DNA from: a virus
Strand: one strand, 5' to 3'
DNA: 51,519 bases
Virus record (IMG/VR): IMGVR_UViG_3300049811_000497
Span: 1 to 51,519 of that record
Position 1 is the stretch's first letter. Every line of letters starts with the position of its first letter. This document shows, piece after piece, positions 34,128-42,666 of the stretch. The notes below the pieces were generated by a model. The model was not told the origin of the DNA, searched no databases, and saw nothing but the letters and a program-made list of their open reading frames with translations. A program made the position numbers and the translations under genes.

Positions 34128-34302
34128 GATTCCAAATATACCTGTTTGGAAATGTCCAAAATGTAAAATTTTTAATGAAGATTTTATGGATGAATGTGAG
34201 TGTGGATACATAAATCGTCATTTAAAGAAAAAAGATAAGAAAGAAGAAATTGAAGATTTTAAATTTCCAAATGAGAGGTTTAGTGATGAAATTTTTAGAT
34301 AA
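34120..34302 (+). CDS. RanBP2-type zinc-finger protein 1
   Basis: About 60 residues if it starts at GTG 34120 (GGGTGG upstream); earlier in-frame starts at 34081 or 34066 would overlap the preceding gene more. Right after the start is WKCPKCKIFNEDFMDECECG, matching the RanBP2-type finger W-x-C-x2-C-x3-N-x6-C, with the final pair spaced C-x-C. The remainder is Lys/Glu-rich. Such fingers bind single-stranded RNA or ubiquitin in eukaryotes; in phages the role is unknown. It overlaps the endolysin gene by 17 bases. Confidence 0.6.
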   Translation: MSRIPNIPVWKCPKCKIFNEDFMDECECGYINRHLKKKDKKEEIEDFKFPNERFSDEIFR

Positions 34303-34834
34303 GCACAAGAAGTTTTATGAAAGATGGGAAGGCTGGAAGATTACTGATGATAAAGATGATCCCGGAGGTTTTACTGCTTTTGGAGTATCTAGAGTGTATC
34401 ATCCGAAAGCTAGAATTTTTAAACTAATTGATTCTGGGGTTACTGATGTAGTTGAATTAGAAAAAGCTGCTGTAGAATTTTATACAGATCAAATAAATGA
34501 AACTAAGGGAATAAAACATATCCCAGAAAGGTTTCATTTTGCATTTTATGATTTTGGAATAAATGCTGGTTTGGATGACGCTGCTTTATGTTGGCAAAAA
34601 ACAGTTAACTTCTTTTTTCCAAATTCTTTAAAAGAAGATGGTGATTTTGGAAATAACACTATAAAAATAACCCAAAAGTTTTTTACAGCTTTAGATAATC
34701 CAATTGCTTTTTTAATTTTTCAAGAAAATCGTTTGGCTATTTATATTGATAAAGTTTCTAGAAAGCCTGAAAAAATAAAATATTTGAAAGGATGGAAAAA
34801 TAGAACTCAGGATTTAACTAAAGAATTTCTTTAG
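34286..34834 (+). CDS. Endolysin, GH108-like muramidase
   Basis: 182 residues from the ATG at 34286, which has GAGAGG (34273-34278) at good spacing. The N-terminus matches glycosyl hydrolase family 108: RWEGWKITDDKDDPGGFTAFGVS, with Glu15 as likely catalytic acid and the DPGG loop. Next, FAFYDFGINAGLDDAA and then DGDFGNNTIKITQKFF correspond to the family's peptidoglycan-binding 3 region. No signal peptide, so it needs a holin to reach the wall. Encoded just before a holin-like gene. Confidence 0.88.
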   Translation: MKFLDKHKKFYERWEGWKITDDKDDPGGFTAFGVSRVYHPKARIFKLIDSGVTDVVELEKAAVEFYTDQINETKGIKHIPERFHFAFYDFGINAGLDDAALCWQKTVNFFFPNSLKEDGDFGNNTIKITQKFFTALDNPIAFLIFQENRLAIYIDKVSRKPEKIKYLKGWKNRTQDLTKEFL

Positions 34835-34842
34835 GAGGTCTT

Positions 34843-35127
34843 ATGAACTTCTTTGCTCAAATGTTTTCAGACATAAATGGAGATCCTTCCACTAACAGAT
34901 TTATATCTACTTTTGTTGTGGTTTTCCCCGTTATTGTGTGGGCTTGGCCCATATTGAAAACTGGTGTATGGGTTCCTATGCCTGATGAAATTCTTTATCT
35001 TTGTGGTGGCGGCATGGCATCCAAGATTATTCAAAGAAAAATTGAGGAATCTGGAAAGTGTGATCTAGCTACAGAAAAGATAAAAGAAGCTATGAAAAGG
35101 TATTTGGAGAAAAAAGATGGTAACTGA
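34843..35127 (+). CDS. Holin-like small membrane protein
   Basis: 94 residues, ATG after AGGAGG (34833-34838). Two hydrophobic stretches: FISTFVVVFPVIVWAWPIL (about residues 20-38) and a shorter DEILYLCGGGMASKII (about 48-63), then a charged tail (residues 64-94). This is the layout of class II holins and holin-like proteins that follow endolysin genes in phages. It overlaps the next gene by 11 bases. Assignment from topology and position. Confidence 0.65.
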   Translation: MNFFAQMFSDINGDPSTNRFISTFVVVFPVIVWAWPILKTGVWVPMPDEILYLCGGGMASKIIQRKIEESGKCDLATEKIKEAMKRYLEKKDGN

Positions 35128-35335
35128 ACATACTCCTGTATTTCCTAAGAAAGAAAAATGGCAATGTTCTTGTGGAATGATAAATGATTTTATTTCTTAT
35201 GTTTGTGCCAAATGTGGGAAATCGGAAATTTTATCTACATATTCTAATCCTTGCGATAGATGTGGTTTGTGTGGGGATAAGTTGAAAACTAGAATTAATT
35301 GTGATTTTTTAGTTAGAGATGATGTGAGGTATTAA
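35117..35335 (+). CDS. RanBP2-type zinc-finger protein 2
   Basis: 72 residues, ATG overlapping the holin gene's end. It contains WQCSCGMINDFISYVCAKCG, a RanBP2-like finger (W-x-C-x-C-x3-N-x6-C-x2-C), followed by a second cysteine cluster CDRCGLCGDKL and a final Cys (RINCDF), so it may bind two zinc ions. Together with the similar finger at 34120 it brackets the endolysin and holin-like genes. No known phage function. Confidence 0.65.
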   Translation: MVTEHTPVFPKKEKWQCSCGMINDFISYVCAKCGKSEILSTYSNPCDRCGLCGDKLKTRINCDFLVRDDVRY

Positions 35336-35337
35336 AT

Positions 35338-35730
35338 ATGTATTACATATTGGCCGATCACGTTACTGGAGAGCTTATTCAAGTAAGTAATGATCCAATT
35401 GTTCAGGGAATAGGGCAAATTGTAAAATTAAGACAGGGAGAGATACCAGATCTCTCTAAGTATGAATGGCATAATGCGTCATTGGCTTTTGTGGAAAAAA
35501 ACAATTCTAGGTTTATGACTCAGGAAGCGTTTACAAGGAGATTAACTGATCAAGAATTGAGAAATATTTATCAGGCGTCTAAGGTTTCTATTGATGTGGA
35601 AATTTGGCTTGATCGTTTCAAAATGGCAAAAGAAATAGACTTGGATGATCCGTTTCTTATAAATGGTTTAAATGGTCTTGCTGCAAATGGAATTTTGTCT
35701 GTTGAGCGTGTTCAGGAGATATTAAGCTAA
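35338..35730 (+). CDS. Hypothetical protein in virion gene cluster
   Basis: 130 residues. Starts with a short beta section (MYYILADHVTGELIQVS) and continues as helices (MTQEAFTRRLTDQELRNIYQA; DVEIWLDRFKMAKEIDLDDP). Such proteins occur next to fibre genes in several siphophages but no function is assigned. Its stop overlaps the next start (TAATG). Confidence 0.6.
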   Translation: MYYILADHVTGELIQVSNDPIVQGIGQIVKLRQGEIPDLSKYEWHNASLAFVEKNNSRFMTQEAFTRRLTDQELRNIYQASKVSIDVEIWLDRFKMAKEIDLDDPFLINGLNGLAANGILSVERVQEILS

Positions 35731-38700
35731 TGGCTACTATAACTACTGATACATTTCTTGATGGTGGCGTTGCCAGAACTGCCGGAGAAACATGGACTAT
35801 TAATAATAATGCTAGATTAACCATTAGAACAGATACCAGAGTTCATGAAAATGCTCCAGCATCCATGTTGGGATCATTGGGAGCACAGACTATTAATGAG
35901 GGTGAAATTTTAATTGATGGTAGAAATGTTCGATGGTTGTCTTTTGATTCTGGTACTGGAAATGTACCTGCAATAGGAACAACAATATCTCAGGGTGGCG
36001 TTTCTGGATATTTTCTTGGTGTTTGGCAAAATTTAATTGTGCCGCCAACAACTCCATCTTCGGCAATGCCTACAACTGGATGGATTAAATTTAGGGAAGT
36101 TTCTGGTGGGTCTTTTTCTGCTGGCCCATTAACTGGAATTGGTGCGTCAGCAACAGGCGCAGATGTTAATGGATGGCTTGAAATTGTAACAGATCAGGGT
36201 GCTGATATAACTGTTCCGCGATTAGGAAGGTATAAGATAAAAGGATCTAGGTTTTATTTGGACAATACCACTGGGGTAGTTGGTCAGTCTTTAACTGTCC
36301 CTTGCAATGGTGGGGGTCTGAATACGCTTGGATACGGTGTTTTTGTTGAAACTGCTGTAGGATCTGATGAATATGAGTTTTGGCCAGCAATTAACACACT
36401 TAATTGTTGGTTTCAACAACATATTGGAACACCTCCAGAAGAATCAGACATTAGGCAAAAATTTGTTAATGTGACAAATGGTTATGGCTCAATGATTTTT
36501 GGTGAGACAAAAAATGGAGCATTCCCCGGAACATACGCAGCAACAGCTTCAACATCTGGAACATATGTTGAATCGAATGCTACTGCTGTGTATTTGTTGA
36601 ATGATAATAAGGTCTATGTTCAGTTTACAAGCGCACATGGGTATTCTGTTGGTGATCAGGTTGGAATACAATTTACTAGCGGAGAAATGTTCACTCCAGT
36701 AAACAGAACTGGAATTTACACAATAATTGAGGTTCCAAGTACAACTGCTTTTGTAGTAGAATTTGTTTATGCTGCTGCAAATCTTGCTGGAGCATGTACG
36801 GTTAGAAGCAAATTGGGTATAACCATTACTGGTAATACTCTTCGTGTAGGAATGTCGTGCTATCTTGATTTTACATCTGGAAACGGTGTTGATGGTCAGT
36901 TTACGGTACATTCATACAATACAACCAACTCATACTTTGTTTTATATCCTAGAACTTCTGCTCTAACTGTTGGAAACGTAACAGAACATTCAAGGATGAC
37001 ATTAACAACAGCTTCGCCACATAATTTACAGCCCGGACATAGAATAAAAGTAAGATTTACATCAGGAACGGCTATTTCTGGCACATTTACTGTTTTGGCT
37101 GTGCCAACAACAACCACAATGCAAATTAACTACCCGTTTAATGGTGGAACTGGAGGAAACTTTGAAATTGATTTTCAGGTTGGATATGTTCCTCAAGCCG
37201 GGTTGAGAACTTGGGTTCCAAATGTTTTTTTAAGACAATGCACTACTGGGGCAAGGGCCTCAAACGCTCTGCCACATACAACTGTTGCTACAAGACCAGA
37301 ATTTATTACCACTGCATCTGGAGATATTGAAATAGATTATGGTTATATAGATTGGAACTGTAGTTTTTCACAACCCTATGCTTGTCGTGTAACAAATGCC
37401 GTTTTTAGCGATCCAGTTTTTCAAATTTCAGAATGCAACCAAACTCCATATTTAAGAAATATTGGGACATCATGTGTTGCTTCAACAGCAATAGCCAACC
37501 AGTTTTCCGTAACATCAATGCAGCAGGGTGTTGATATTGATGGTGTAACTTGTGTTAGAAATACTACTGCAACAGGCGCACAAATAGCATATTTTGCGTT
37601 ATTATTTGGCGGAATTATAAAAAATATTAGGGCTATTAGTTTAAATTTTGCATCATCAACAACAACGTATGTTACAATAGATTTATGTAAAAATACTTAT
37701 TTTGAAAACATAGAGCTTACGGCCTGTTATTTAAGAAATTATAGTTCTATTGGTGTAATAGTTAAAAACTTGGATTACACATATAGATTATGTGGAAGAA
37801 ATTTTGCTTACAATGCAACAAGTCTTTGTGGGACAGAAGCAAATCCTGATACTTTTTTGATTGATGGGATTACATTTGGAAGAAGGGGCGCAATAAGAAA
37901 TCAAATGCCAAATGGATCTCTGATCATCGCCCCAAATAGTGTAAATAACGTGAAATTAAGAAATGTTGGAACTTTGTTAAATCCGTTGCAGGGAAGGGTT
38001 GATGAATTTCCTGAGTTTGGTGGAATTAGCTCATTCATGGCCTCTGGTTCTAGAGCCGGAATTAAAATGCAGTCAATTTACATAAATCATATAAGCTCCA
38101 CACCATACACTGATGTTAATGATGCAAAAGATTTAGTTGTTGAAAATGTTTTTGGTAGTGCATTAACGCACTCAAATTGGACATCAAATTATACATCAAT
38201 GAATGCCAAAAACTCAATATTTAAAAACATTTCAATGATGCATTCTTCTGCTGGTGCTGCATCTGTTTTTGGCTCTCATTTTATAGATGTTTGTCCGTTT
38301 TATTATAATAATTCATCTACAAGATTACGTCAGGGTGAATACAATCTTCAAATGAATGAACCATCAGATCAAACAGCACAGTATTACACGATTAATTCAG
38401 GAAACCCAAAATTCAATGCTGCTGGTGGCGTATTAATGTCAGTTATAGGAGATTCAGCAACATGGGAAGATCCATATTTTAGAAAAGGATATACTGGATT
38501 TGAGGGAGAATCTTATGTAGCTGAACCAAATATTACAGGTGGAACGTACTCATCGTTCTTATTTGAATATCAAATTGATAAGGGTTCTGGATTTGGTTCT
38601 TGGAAAAACTTATTAAAAACATATGCTGGCGGGTCTGGAACGTCTGGTGCAGCAAGTATAACTGTAACTGATGCAACTGGTATTTTAAATGGAGATTATA

Positions 38701-39221
38701 TTTGGGGAGCAAATATAGCTCCCGGCGCAAAAGTTGTGTTTAAAAGTGGAAATACTGTTTATTTAGATAGGGTTAATTATGGTACAGTTTCAGGAAATAT
38801 TAGGGTTTCGTCTTTGTATGCTGAAAATGGCATTGATCCATCAATTGGATTTAGGCTTAAAATAAAGGTTACAACAACTGTAGCTGGTTCTGCCGCTATC
38901 ACAAGAATAATGGTCAGAACAAAATACACGGCAGAATCATTAGCTCAAGCCATTTATCCGATGGATACCAACACCCTGACTATCACTGGTGTTCCGACAG
39001 GATGTGATTTTGTTGTTCTTTCTGCTGGAACCTCTACTATTTTAAATCAGCAAGATTCTGTAAGTTCTAACGCTTTGTCTTATGTTTATTCTGGTGCTCA
39101 TAATGTTGACATAGGTATCATCAAACCCGGATACGTCCCTTATTATATACGAAATCTGTCTTTGACAGAAAATGATTCTTCAATACCAGTATCTTTAACA
39201 GCCGACAGAAATTACCAGTAA
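35730..39221 (+). CDS. Large virion protein, probable tail fibre/spike
   Basis: 1163 residues, Gly/Thr/Ser-rich, beta throughout. Residues about 280-470 hold three repeats of roughly 50 residues, each with an HGYSVGDQVGIQFTSG, RVGMSCYLDFTSGNG or HNLQPGHRIKVRFTSG strand pair followed by a GTFTV-type strand and a closing V-Y strand. The region 500-880 has Asn-rich beta-helix-like sequence with regular short strands. The C-terminal 70 residues (TNTLTITGVPTGCDFVVLSAG) look like a small beta sandwich. No enzymatic motif was seen. It is probably a structural fibre encoded with the following three genes. Confidence 0.65.
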   Translation: MATITTDTFLDGGVARTAGETWTINNNARLTIRTDTRVHENAPASMLGSLGAQTINEGEILIDGRNVRWLSFDSGTGNVPAIGTTISQGGVSGYFLGVWQNLIVPPTTPSSAMPTTGWIKFREVSGGSFSAGPLTGIGASATGADVNGWLEIVTDQGADITVPRLGRYKIKGSRFYLDNTTGVVGQSLTVPCNGGGLNTLGYGVFVETAVGSDEYEFWPAINTLNCWFQQHIGTPPEESDIRQKFVNVTNGYGSMIFGETKNGAFPGTYAATASTSGTYVESNATAVYLLNDNKVYVQFTSAHGYSVGDQVGIQFTSGEMFTPVNRTGIYTIIEVPSTTAFVVEFVYAAANLAGACTVRSKLGITITGNTLRVGMSCYLDFTSGNGVDGQFTVHSYNTTNSYFVLYPRTSALTVGNVTEHSRMTLTTASPHNLQPGHRIKVRFTSGTAISGTFTVLAVPTTTTMQINYPFNGGTGGNFEIDFQVGYVPQAGLRTWVPNVFLRQCTTGARASNALPHTTVATRPEFITTASGDIEIDYGYIDWNCSFSQPYACRVTNAVFSDPVFQISECNQTPYLRNIGTSCVASTAIANQFSVTSMQQGVDIDGVTCVRNTTATGAQIAYFALLFGGIIKNIRAISLNFASSTTTYVTIDLCKNTYFENIELTACYLRNYSSIGVIVKNLDYTYRLCGRNFAYNATSLCGTEANPDTFLIDGITFGRRGAIRNQMPNGSLIIAPNSVNNVKLRNVGTLLNPLQGRVDEFPEFGGISSFMASGSRAGIKMQSIYINHISSTPYTDVNDAKDLVVENVFGSALTHSNWTSNYTSMNAKNSIFKNISMMHSSAGAASVFGSHFIDVCPFYYNNSSTRLRQGEYNLQMNEPSDQTAQYYTINSGNPKFNAAGGVLMSVIGDSATWEDPYFRKGYTGFEGESYVAEPNITGGTYSSFLFEYQIDKGSGFGSWKNLLKTYAGGSGTSGAASITVTDATGILNGDYIWGANIAPGAKVVFKSGNTVYLDRVNYGTVSGNIRVSSLYAENGIDPSIGFRLKIKVTTTVAGSAAITRIMVRTKYTAESLAQAIYPMDTNTLTITGVPTGCDFVVLSAGTSTILNQQDSVSSNALSYVYSGAHNVDIGIIKPGYVPYYIRNLSLTENDSSIPVSLTADRNYQ

Positions 39222-39231
39222 GGAGAGTTTT

Positions 39232-40614
39232 ATGGCAAAAATTACTTCTAAAGCTTCTTTGAATGTAGGAACTGAAATTGTCATTAATGAGCCAGCAAGA
39301 ACAATCCAGCTTGTAGCTGCTGGAAATCTTGTGGCCAAAGATGGCGTTACTCTTCAAGCAGTTTATTCTAAATTGGTTGATTTGTGGGCTACTTCCACTT
39401 ATCAGGATTCACCTTTCCCCATGTACGCTATTGATGCTCTTTCTGGTCAGTTTCAGATAGGAACAGATGGTGCAACATTTTCTGGTTGGAAATGGGCAGA
39501 TGATACCACAAGAAATATGCTTCGTGATGGTGGTTGGTCTGAATACTCTGCTGGTGGTGTTTTAGAGCAGCAGTTTTCTGGATTCGTTGGTTTGGGATCA
39601 ATTGGACCTTCTGGAACCTGCCAGCCCTATTATCATTTGGCAACTACTGACGCGCCTACGAACTTCCCGTTTACGGATCAGTTCAATGTCGGCATTAAAG
39701 TTTATGGTGATTCTACCCACGGTAATTTTGATAAAAGAACTTATGCCAAGTGCTTTATTCGTGAATATGCGAAGAAATTCAAATCTTCTGTTCTTGCGGA
39801 TACTGGTGCTACGGCTACTGGTGCTAACAAGCAGAACTTTCTGGTATCGAATGAAGATGATCTGAAAATTATTTCTCTTCTTGGATCTGATCAGGCTGTA
39901 GGTGATGCTGCAATGGCCGGTGCTCCGTATAGTGGAATTACCATAGCTTATTACAGCACAAACCAGAACAGAAGCATTGGTGGATCTAATTATCCTTTCA
40001 GGGTTATTATTGAAGGTAATGGTGGCACACTTGAGCAGATTTACGCGAAAGTGCAATACCTGCTTCGTCAGAATTCCAATATCAATGTTGGTGGTGATGC
40101 TGGAACTGTTACAGGTAAAACTGCTGCCGATCTTCTGTCTTTTGTTGGTGATACCCTCGTAACCTCCCAAAGCGTGTATATTGATGATGTTTTGGCCGCT
40201 GATAGCAACCGTGTTGAATTTTATGATCAAAATAACGTAAAACGTACCAATCCTTATACTGCTGCTGGAGCAATAACTTTCAATACCCCTCTTGTTGGAG
40301 CAGGATCTTCATATAGATTGTTTTTTACTTCTCCTCCCGGTGCAGGAAATGATTATGGTGAAGCAGGGGCTATTACGGTAAATGACGCAACAGGAACTCC
40401 TATTACCGGAAGCATTTCTGCTTCCACCATTAATTTCACCTACGATTATGATGGAAATACTCAAGGTGGTTATGCTGGCGGAACTGATCGTCCTGTAACT
40501 CTTGTCGGCATTCGTCCGGGATCTGGTAAGTTTGTTGCAGCTACAGGAACTCTTACGAGAAGCAAAAACATCTCTCTTTCTCTTGTTGCTGAGAATGACA
40601 GGGTGTATGCGTAA
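39232..40614 (+). CDS. Virion structural protein, unknown role
   Basis: 460 residues, ATG after AAGGAGAG (39221-39228). Composition is that of an extracellular structural protein, with YPFRVIIEGNGGTLEQIYAKVQYLLRQ in the middle, a GAGSSYRLFFTSPPG strand and a C-terminal GSISASTINFTYDYDGN. Codon use is closer to that of the capsid and tail tube genes (more CTT/GGT/ACC and C-ending codons) than to the flanking fibre gene, hinting at high copy number. It occurs in one block with the genes on either side. Confidence 0.6.
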   Translation: MAKITSKASLNVGTEIVINEPARTIQLVAAGNLVAKDGVTLQAVYSKLVDLWATSTYQDSPFPMYAIDALSGQFQIGTDGATFSGWKWADDTTRNMLRDGGWSEYSAGGVLEQQFSGFVGLGSIGPSGTCQPYYHLATTDAPTNFPFTDQFNVGIKVYGDSTHGNFDKRTYAKCFIREYAKKFKSSVLADTGATATGANKQNFLVSNEDDLKIISLLGSDQAVGDAAMAGAPYSGITIAYYSTNQNRSIGGSNYPFRVIIEGNGGTLEQIYAKVQYLLRQNSNINVGGDAGTVTGKTAADLLSFVGDTLVTSQSVYIDDVLAADSNRVEFYDQNNVKRTNPYTAAGAITFNTPLVGAGSSYRLFFTSPPGAGNDYGEAGAITVNDATGTPITGSISASTINFTYDYDGNTQGGYAGGTDRPVTLVGIRPGSGKFVAATGTLTRSKNISLSLVAENDRVYA

Positions 40615-40625
40615 TTGGAGGCAGA

Positions 40626-41135
40626 ATGCCTATTCAATTTGATGCAGCAAATAAAAGAATAATTCTGGATTCCTCCTCTGTTACGGCAGAGGAGGTATTT
40701 TCAAGATGGGCAGATTGGGCTGTTCAATCTGACAACTTAAAATATGGGGAAGTTATTTCTCATGTAGGTGGCACTGATCTTGGTGGAGGTCTTTTTATCC
40801 CAAATTATTTGTTTTTGAATAATGGGTGGAAAGTTCGCCCAATGGAATCAGACCATCTTTTGAATATTATTGGGAATTTGTTTGTTAATGGTGGGGGTGC
40901 TCCTGTAGTTAATACTCTTGGTAATTACAACGTCAGCGTTCAATACACTGTCCCTGTTCAAGCACAAGCAATGGTAACTGAAGGAACTGGAGGTTCTTTA
41001 ACCCCACAGCAAATAGCTGATGAAATAATGAACAGATTGAGTTTAACACCAATCTCAGTAAATACCATCAAAATTAAGGGCCAGACGATTATTGGAACTG
41101 GTGCTGAAAATGATCCGTGGAGGCCAGAACCATGA
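40626..41135 (+). CDS. Virion-associated protein of the fibre block
   Basis: 169 residues. Patterns such as EEVFSRWADWAVQSDNLKYG, GGGLFIPNYLFLNNGWKVRP and a C-terminal IIGTGAENDPWRP recur in siphophages of Gram-negative hosts next to fibre genes; the function there is unassigned. A 9-bp GC-rich hairpin (40672-40680 with 40687-40695) lies at its 5' end. It overlaps the next gene by 4 bases (ATGA). Confidence 0.6.
   Translation: MPIQFDAANKRIILDSSSVTAEEVFSRWADWAVQSDNLKYGEVISHVGGTDLGGGLFIPNYLFLNNGWKVRPMESDHLLNIIGNLFVNGGGAPVVNTLGNYNVSVQYTVPVQAQAMVTEGTGGSLTPQQIADEIMNRLSLTPISVNTIKIKGQTIIGTGAENDPWRPEP
40672..40695 (+). repeat. 9-bp intragenic hairpin
   Basis: CCTCCTCTG (40672-40680) pairs with CAGAGGAGG (40687-40695), loop TTACGG, followed by TATTTTC. 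It lies about 45 bases inside the gene beginning at 40626. A short, incomplete T-run means weak termination at most. Confidence 0.5.
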
Positions 41136-41368
41136 GTTTCGCAAACGCTTGGGGAAGTGCTTGGGGGGCTTCTGGTTCTGGAGCTTCAGAAACAATTATT
41201 GTTGATTCTTTTGGTCTGGAGGTTTCAATGGAGGAAGTGGTTTTTGAAGAAGCACCGGAATATGAGATTTCTTTAAACTGTGACGATTACATTTTAAATG
41301 GTGAAGAAACAGTTTTAACAGCAGAAGAACAAGAATATCTTTTGGAAATACTGTTGGAGGAGGAATAA
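41132..41368 (+). CDS. Small acidic protein
   Basis: 78 residues from the ATG at 41132, which overlaps the previous stop and has GGAGG (41119-41123) upstream; a GTG at 41117 is the alternative. N-terminus MSFANAWGSAWGASGSG is Gly/Ala/Trp-rich, like the tail-associated short proteins of siphophages; the C-terminal half is very acidic (EEQEYLLEILLEEE). No family recognised. Confidence 0.55.
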   Translation: MSFANAWGSAWGASGSGASETIIVDSFGLEVSMEEVVFEEAPEYEISLNCDDYILNGEETVLTAEEQEYLLEILLEEE

Positions 41369-41701
41369 ATGTCAGAAATCAAATTGTACAGAGGAGATAG
41401 TTATCCTCTAGTTTATGTTTTCAAAGACAAAACTACAGGACTTCCCATCAATATTTCTGGGTGGTCTTTCAAGATGACTGTTTCCACTGAAAAAGACCCT
41501 GTTGATGAAACTACAAAGAAATTTTCTGTTGATGCGGTTATTGTTGATGCCGCTAACGGTAAGTTTTCTTTTCTTCCCACTGAAGCCAATAATGCGGAAA
41601 TTGGTAAGTTCTTTTTTGATATTCAGTACACGAATCCTTCTGGCCACAAGAGAACTATAGCAAAAGATAAGTACACAATATCACAGGATATAGGTAAATA
41701 A
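41369..41701 (+). CDS. Small beta-sandwich protein (BppU N-terminal-like)
   Basis: 110 residues, directly after the preceding stop. LYRGDSYPLVYVFKDKTTG followed by INISGWSFKMTVSTE and GKFSFLPT resembles the Ig-like N-terminal domain found in baseplate upper proteins and many short phage proteins. It may bind the fibre proteins encoded just upstream. The start has GGAGGAGG (41356-41363) in front. Confidence 0.55.
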   Translation: MSEIKLYRGDSYPLVYVFKDKTTGLPINISGWSFKMTVSTEKDPVDETTKKFSVDAVIVDAANGKFSFLPTEANNAEIGKFFFDIQYTNPSGHKRTIAKDKYTISQDIGK

Positions 41702-41702
41702 A

Positions 41703-42086
41703 ATGGAAGTCTCAGGAACTTGCATAACTGCGGAAATACGTAAGTTGTATAAATGGGTGTATGTGCCTCGTTTGGATAAAACGTATTTTGTTCCTACGAG
41801 AGACTTCATGCTCCATCAGGTAACATTTTATGCTGAAAAACAATTCAAATGGAGGCCAGATTCTTGCGATTGTGATGATCTGGCCCTTATTTTGTGCGGG
41901 AAAATAAAACAAATTCAGTGTGCAGAAAATTGGAAATATGCTGTTCCTTTCGGTATTTCTGTAGGAAAACTCGCTGATGGGCGTATGCACATGATAAATT
42001 GTTTTTACACAGAAAAAGGGTTTGAATTTTATGATTGTCAAAAGTTGAATTTAGAAGGATTTAAACCATCTATGATTATGATGTGA
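41703..42086 (+). CDS. Possible papain/transglutaminase-like cysteine hydrolase
   Basis: 127 residues. A Cys-His-Asp arrangement can be read: DSCDCDDLALILCGKI (helix carrying a candidate nucleophilic Cys), then GRMHMINCFYTEKGFEFYDCQ, in which the His and following Asp would complete a triad on adjacent strands. This is the order in transglutaminase-like and papain-like folds, and similar short phage proteins carry the W-x(n)-CDDFA ... H-x-x-N ... pattern. Substrate unknown; could be cell-wall directed or a protein-processing enzyme. Not confirmed. Confidence 0.5.
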   Translation: MEVSGTCITAEIRKLYKWVYVPRLDKTYFVPTRDFMLHQVTFYAEKQFKWRPDSCDCDDLALILCGKIKQIQCAENWKYAVPFGISVGKLADGRMHMINCFYTEKGFEFYDCQKLNLEGFKPSMIMM

Positions 42087-42093
42087 GGTGTAT

Positions 42094-42666
42094 ATGCTTG
42101 CAGTTTCCGAAAATTTTGAGTTGTACGTTGATGGTGTGAAAGTTGTTGATCTTGATAGAAGACACTCATCCTATGAGATTTTTGTGTATAAAGATTTAAC
42201 CAACAACAACATTCAAGTTTTTTATACTCCAGATTACCATAAGGAAAGCGATCCAGATTATGCAAATTTTGAGTTTAAAGGAAGCATTATAGTTCCTGCT
42301 GATTCCACAATGGAACTTGAGCATAAAAAGAGTCAACTTCTGATTTACCTGTATGCGAAGGTTGATCAAATTTATAAAACGATCCTTTCAAATTACTCTG
42401 TTCTTGAAAAGGAATCTTGGGAACAGCAGGAAGCAGAAGCTAGGGCATTAATGGCTGTGAAAACTCCACTTATTGATGCTTTGTGTGCTGTTCGTGGTTA
42501 TTCACGGGATCAACTTGCCTTGAAGATAATTGCCAATGCTGATGCAGCTAAAGCTATCGGCGTTTCTATCTTAGCTTGGCAGCAAGGAATTGAGGCTAAT
42601 ATTAAGAATATGAATATAGATGATTTTTCTGGGTTATGGGATATTGTATCCCAAAAGAGCCTTTAA
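42094..42666 (+). CDS. Hypothetical protein
   Basis: 190 residues from the ATG at 42094 (GAGG at 42085-42088 upstream); a GTG at 42088 is also possible. The N-terminal half is beta (NFELYVDGVKVVDLDRRHSS), with the look of a tail-associated Ig-like or fibre-chaperone domain; the C-terminal half is helical (ALMAVKTPLIDALCAVRGYS; LALKIIANADAAKAIGVSI). The helix-rich end resembles tail fibre assembly proteins but too weakly to name it. Confidence 0.55.
   Translation: MLAVSENFELYVDGVKVVDLDRRHSSYEIFVYKDLTNNNIQVFYTPDYHKESDPDYANFEFKGSIIVPADSTMELEHKKSQLLIYLYAKVDQIYKTILSNYSVLEKESWEQQEAEARALMAVKTPLIDALCAVRGYSRDQLALKIIANADAAKAIGVSILAWQQGIEANIKNMNIDDFSGLWDIVSQKSL

Noticed and set aside
34066-34302. A 78-residue version of the first zinc-finger protein starting at TTG 34066.
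   Set aside because: The added N-terminal residues are the shadow of the preceding gene in another frame and have no ribosome-binding site; GTG 34120 fits better.
39598-40230. An open frame of 210 codons on the minus strand inside the 460-residue virion protein gene.
   Set aside because: Antisense shadow with no ribosome-binding site or recognisable protein pattern.
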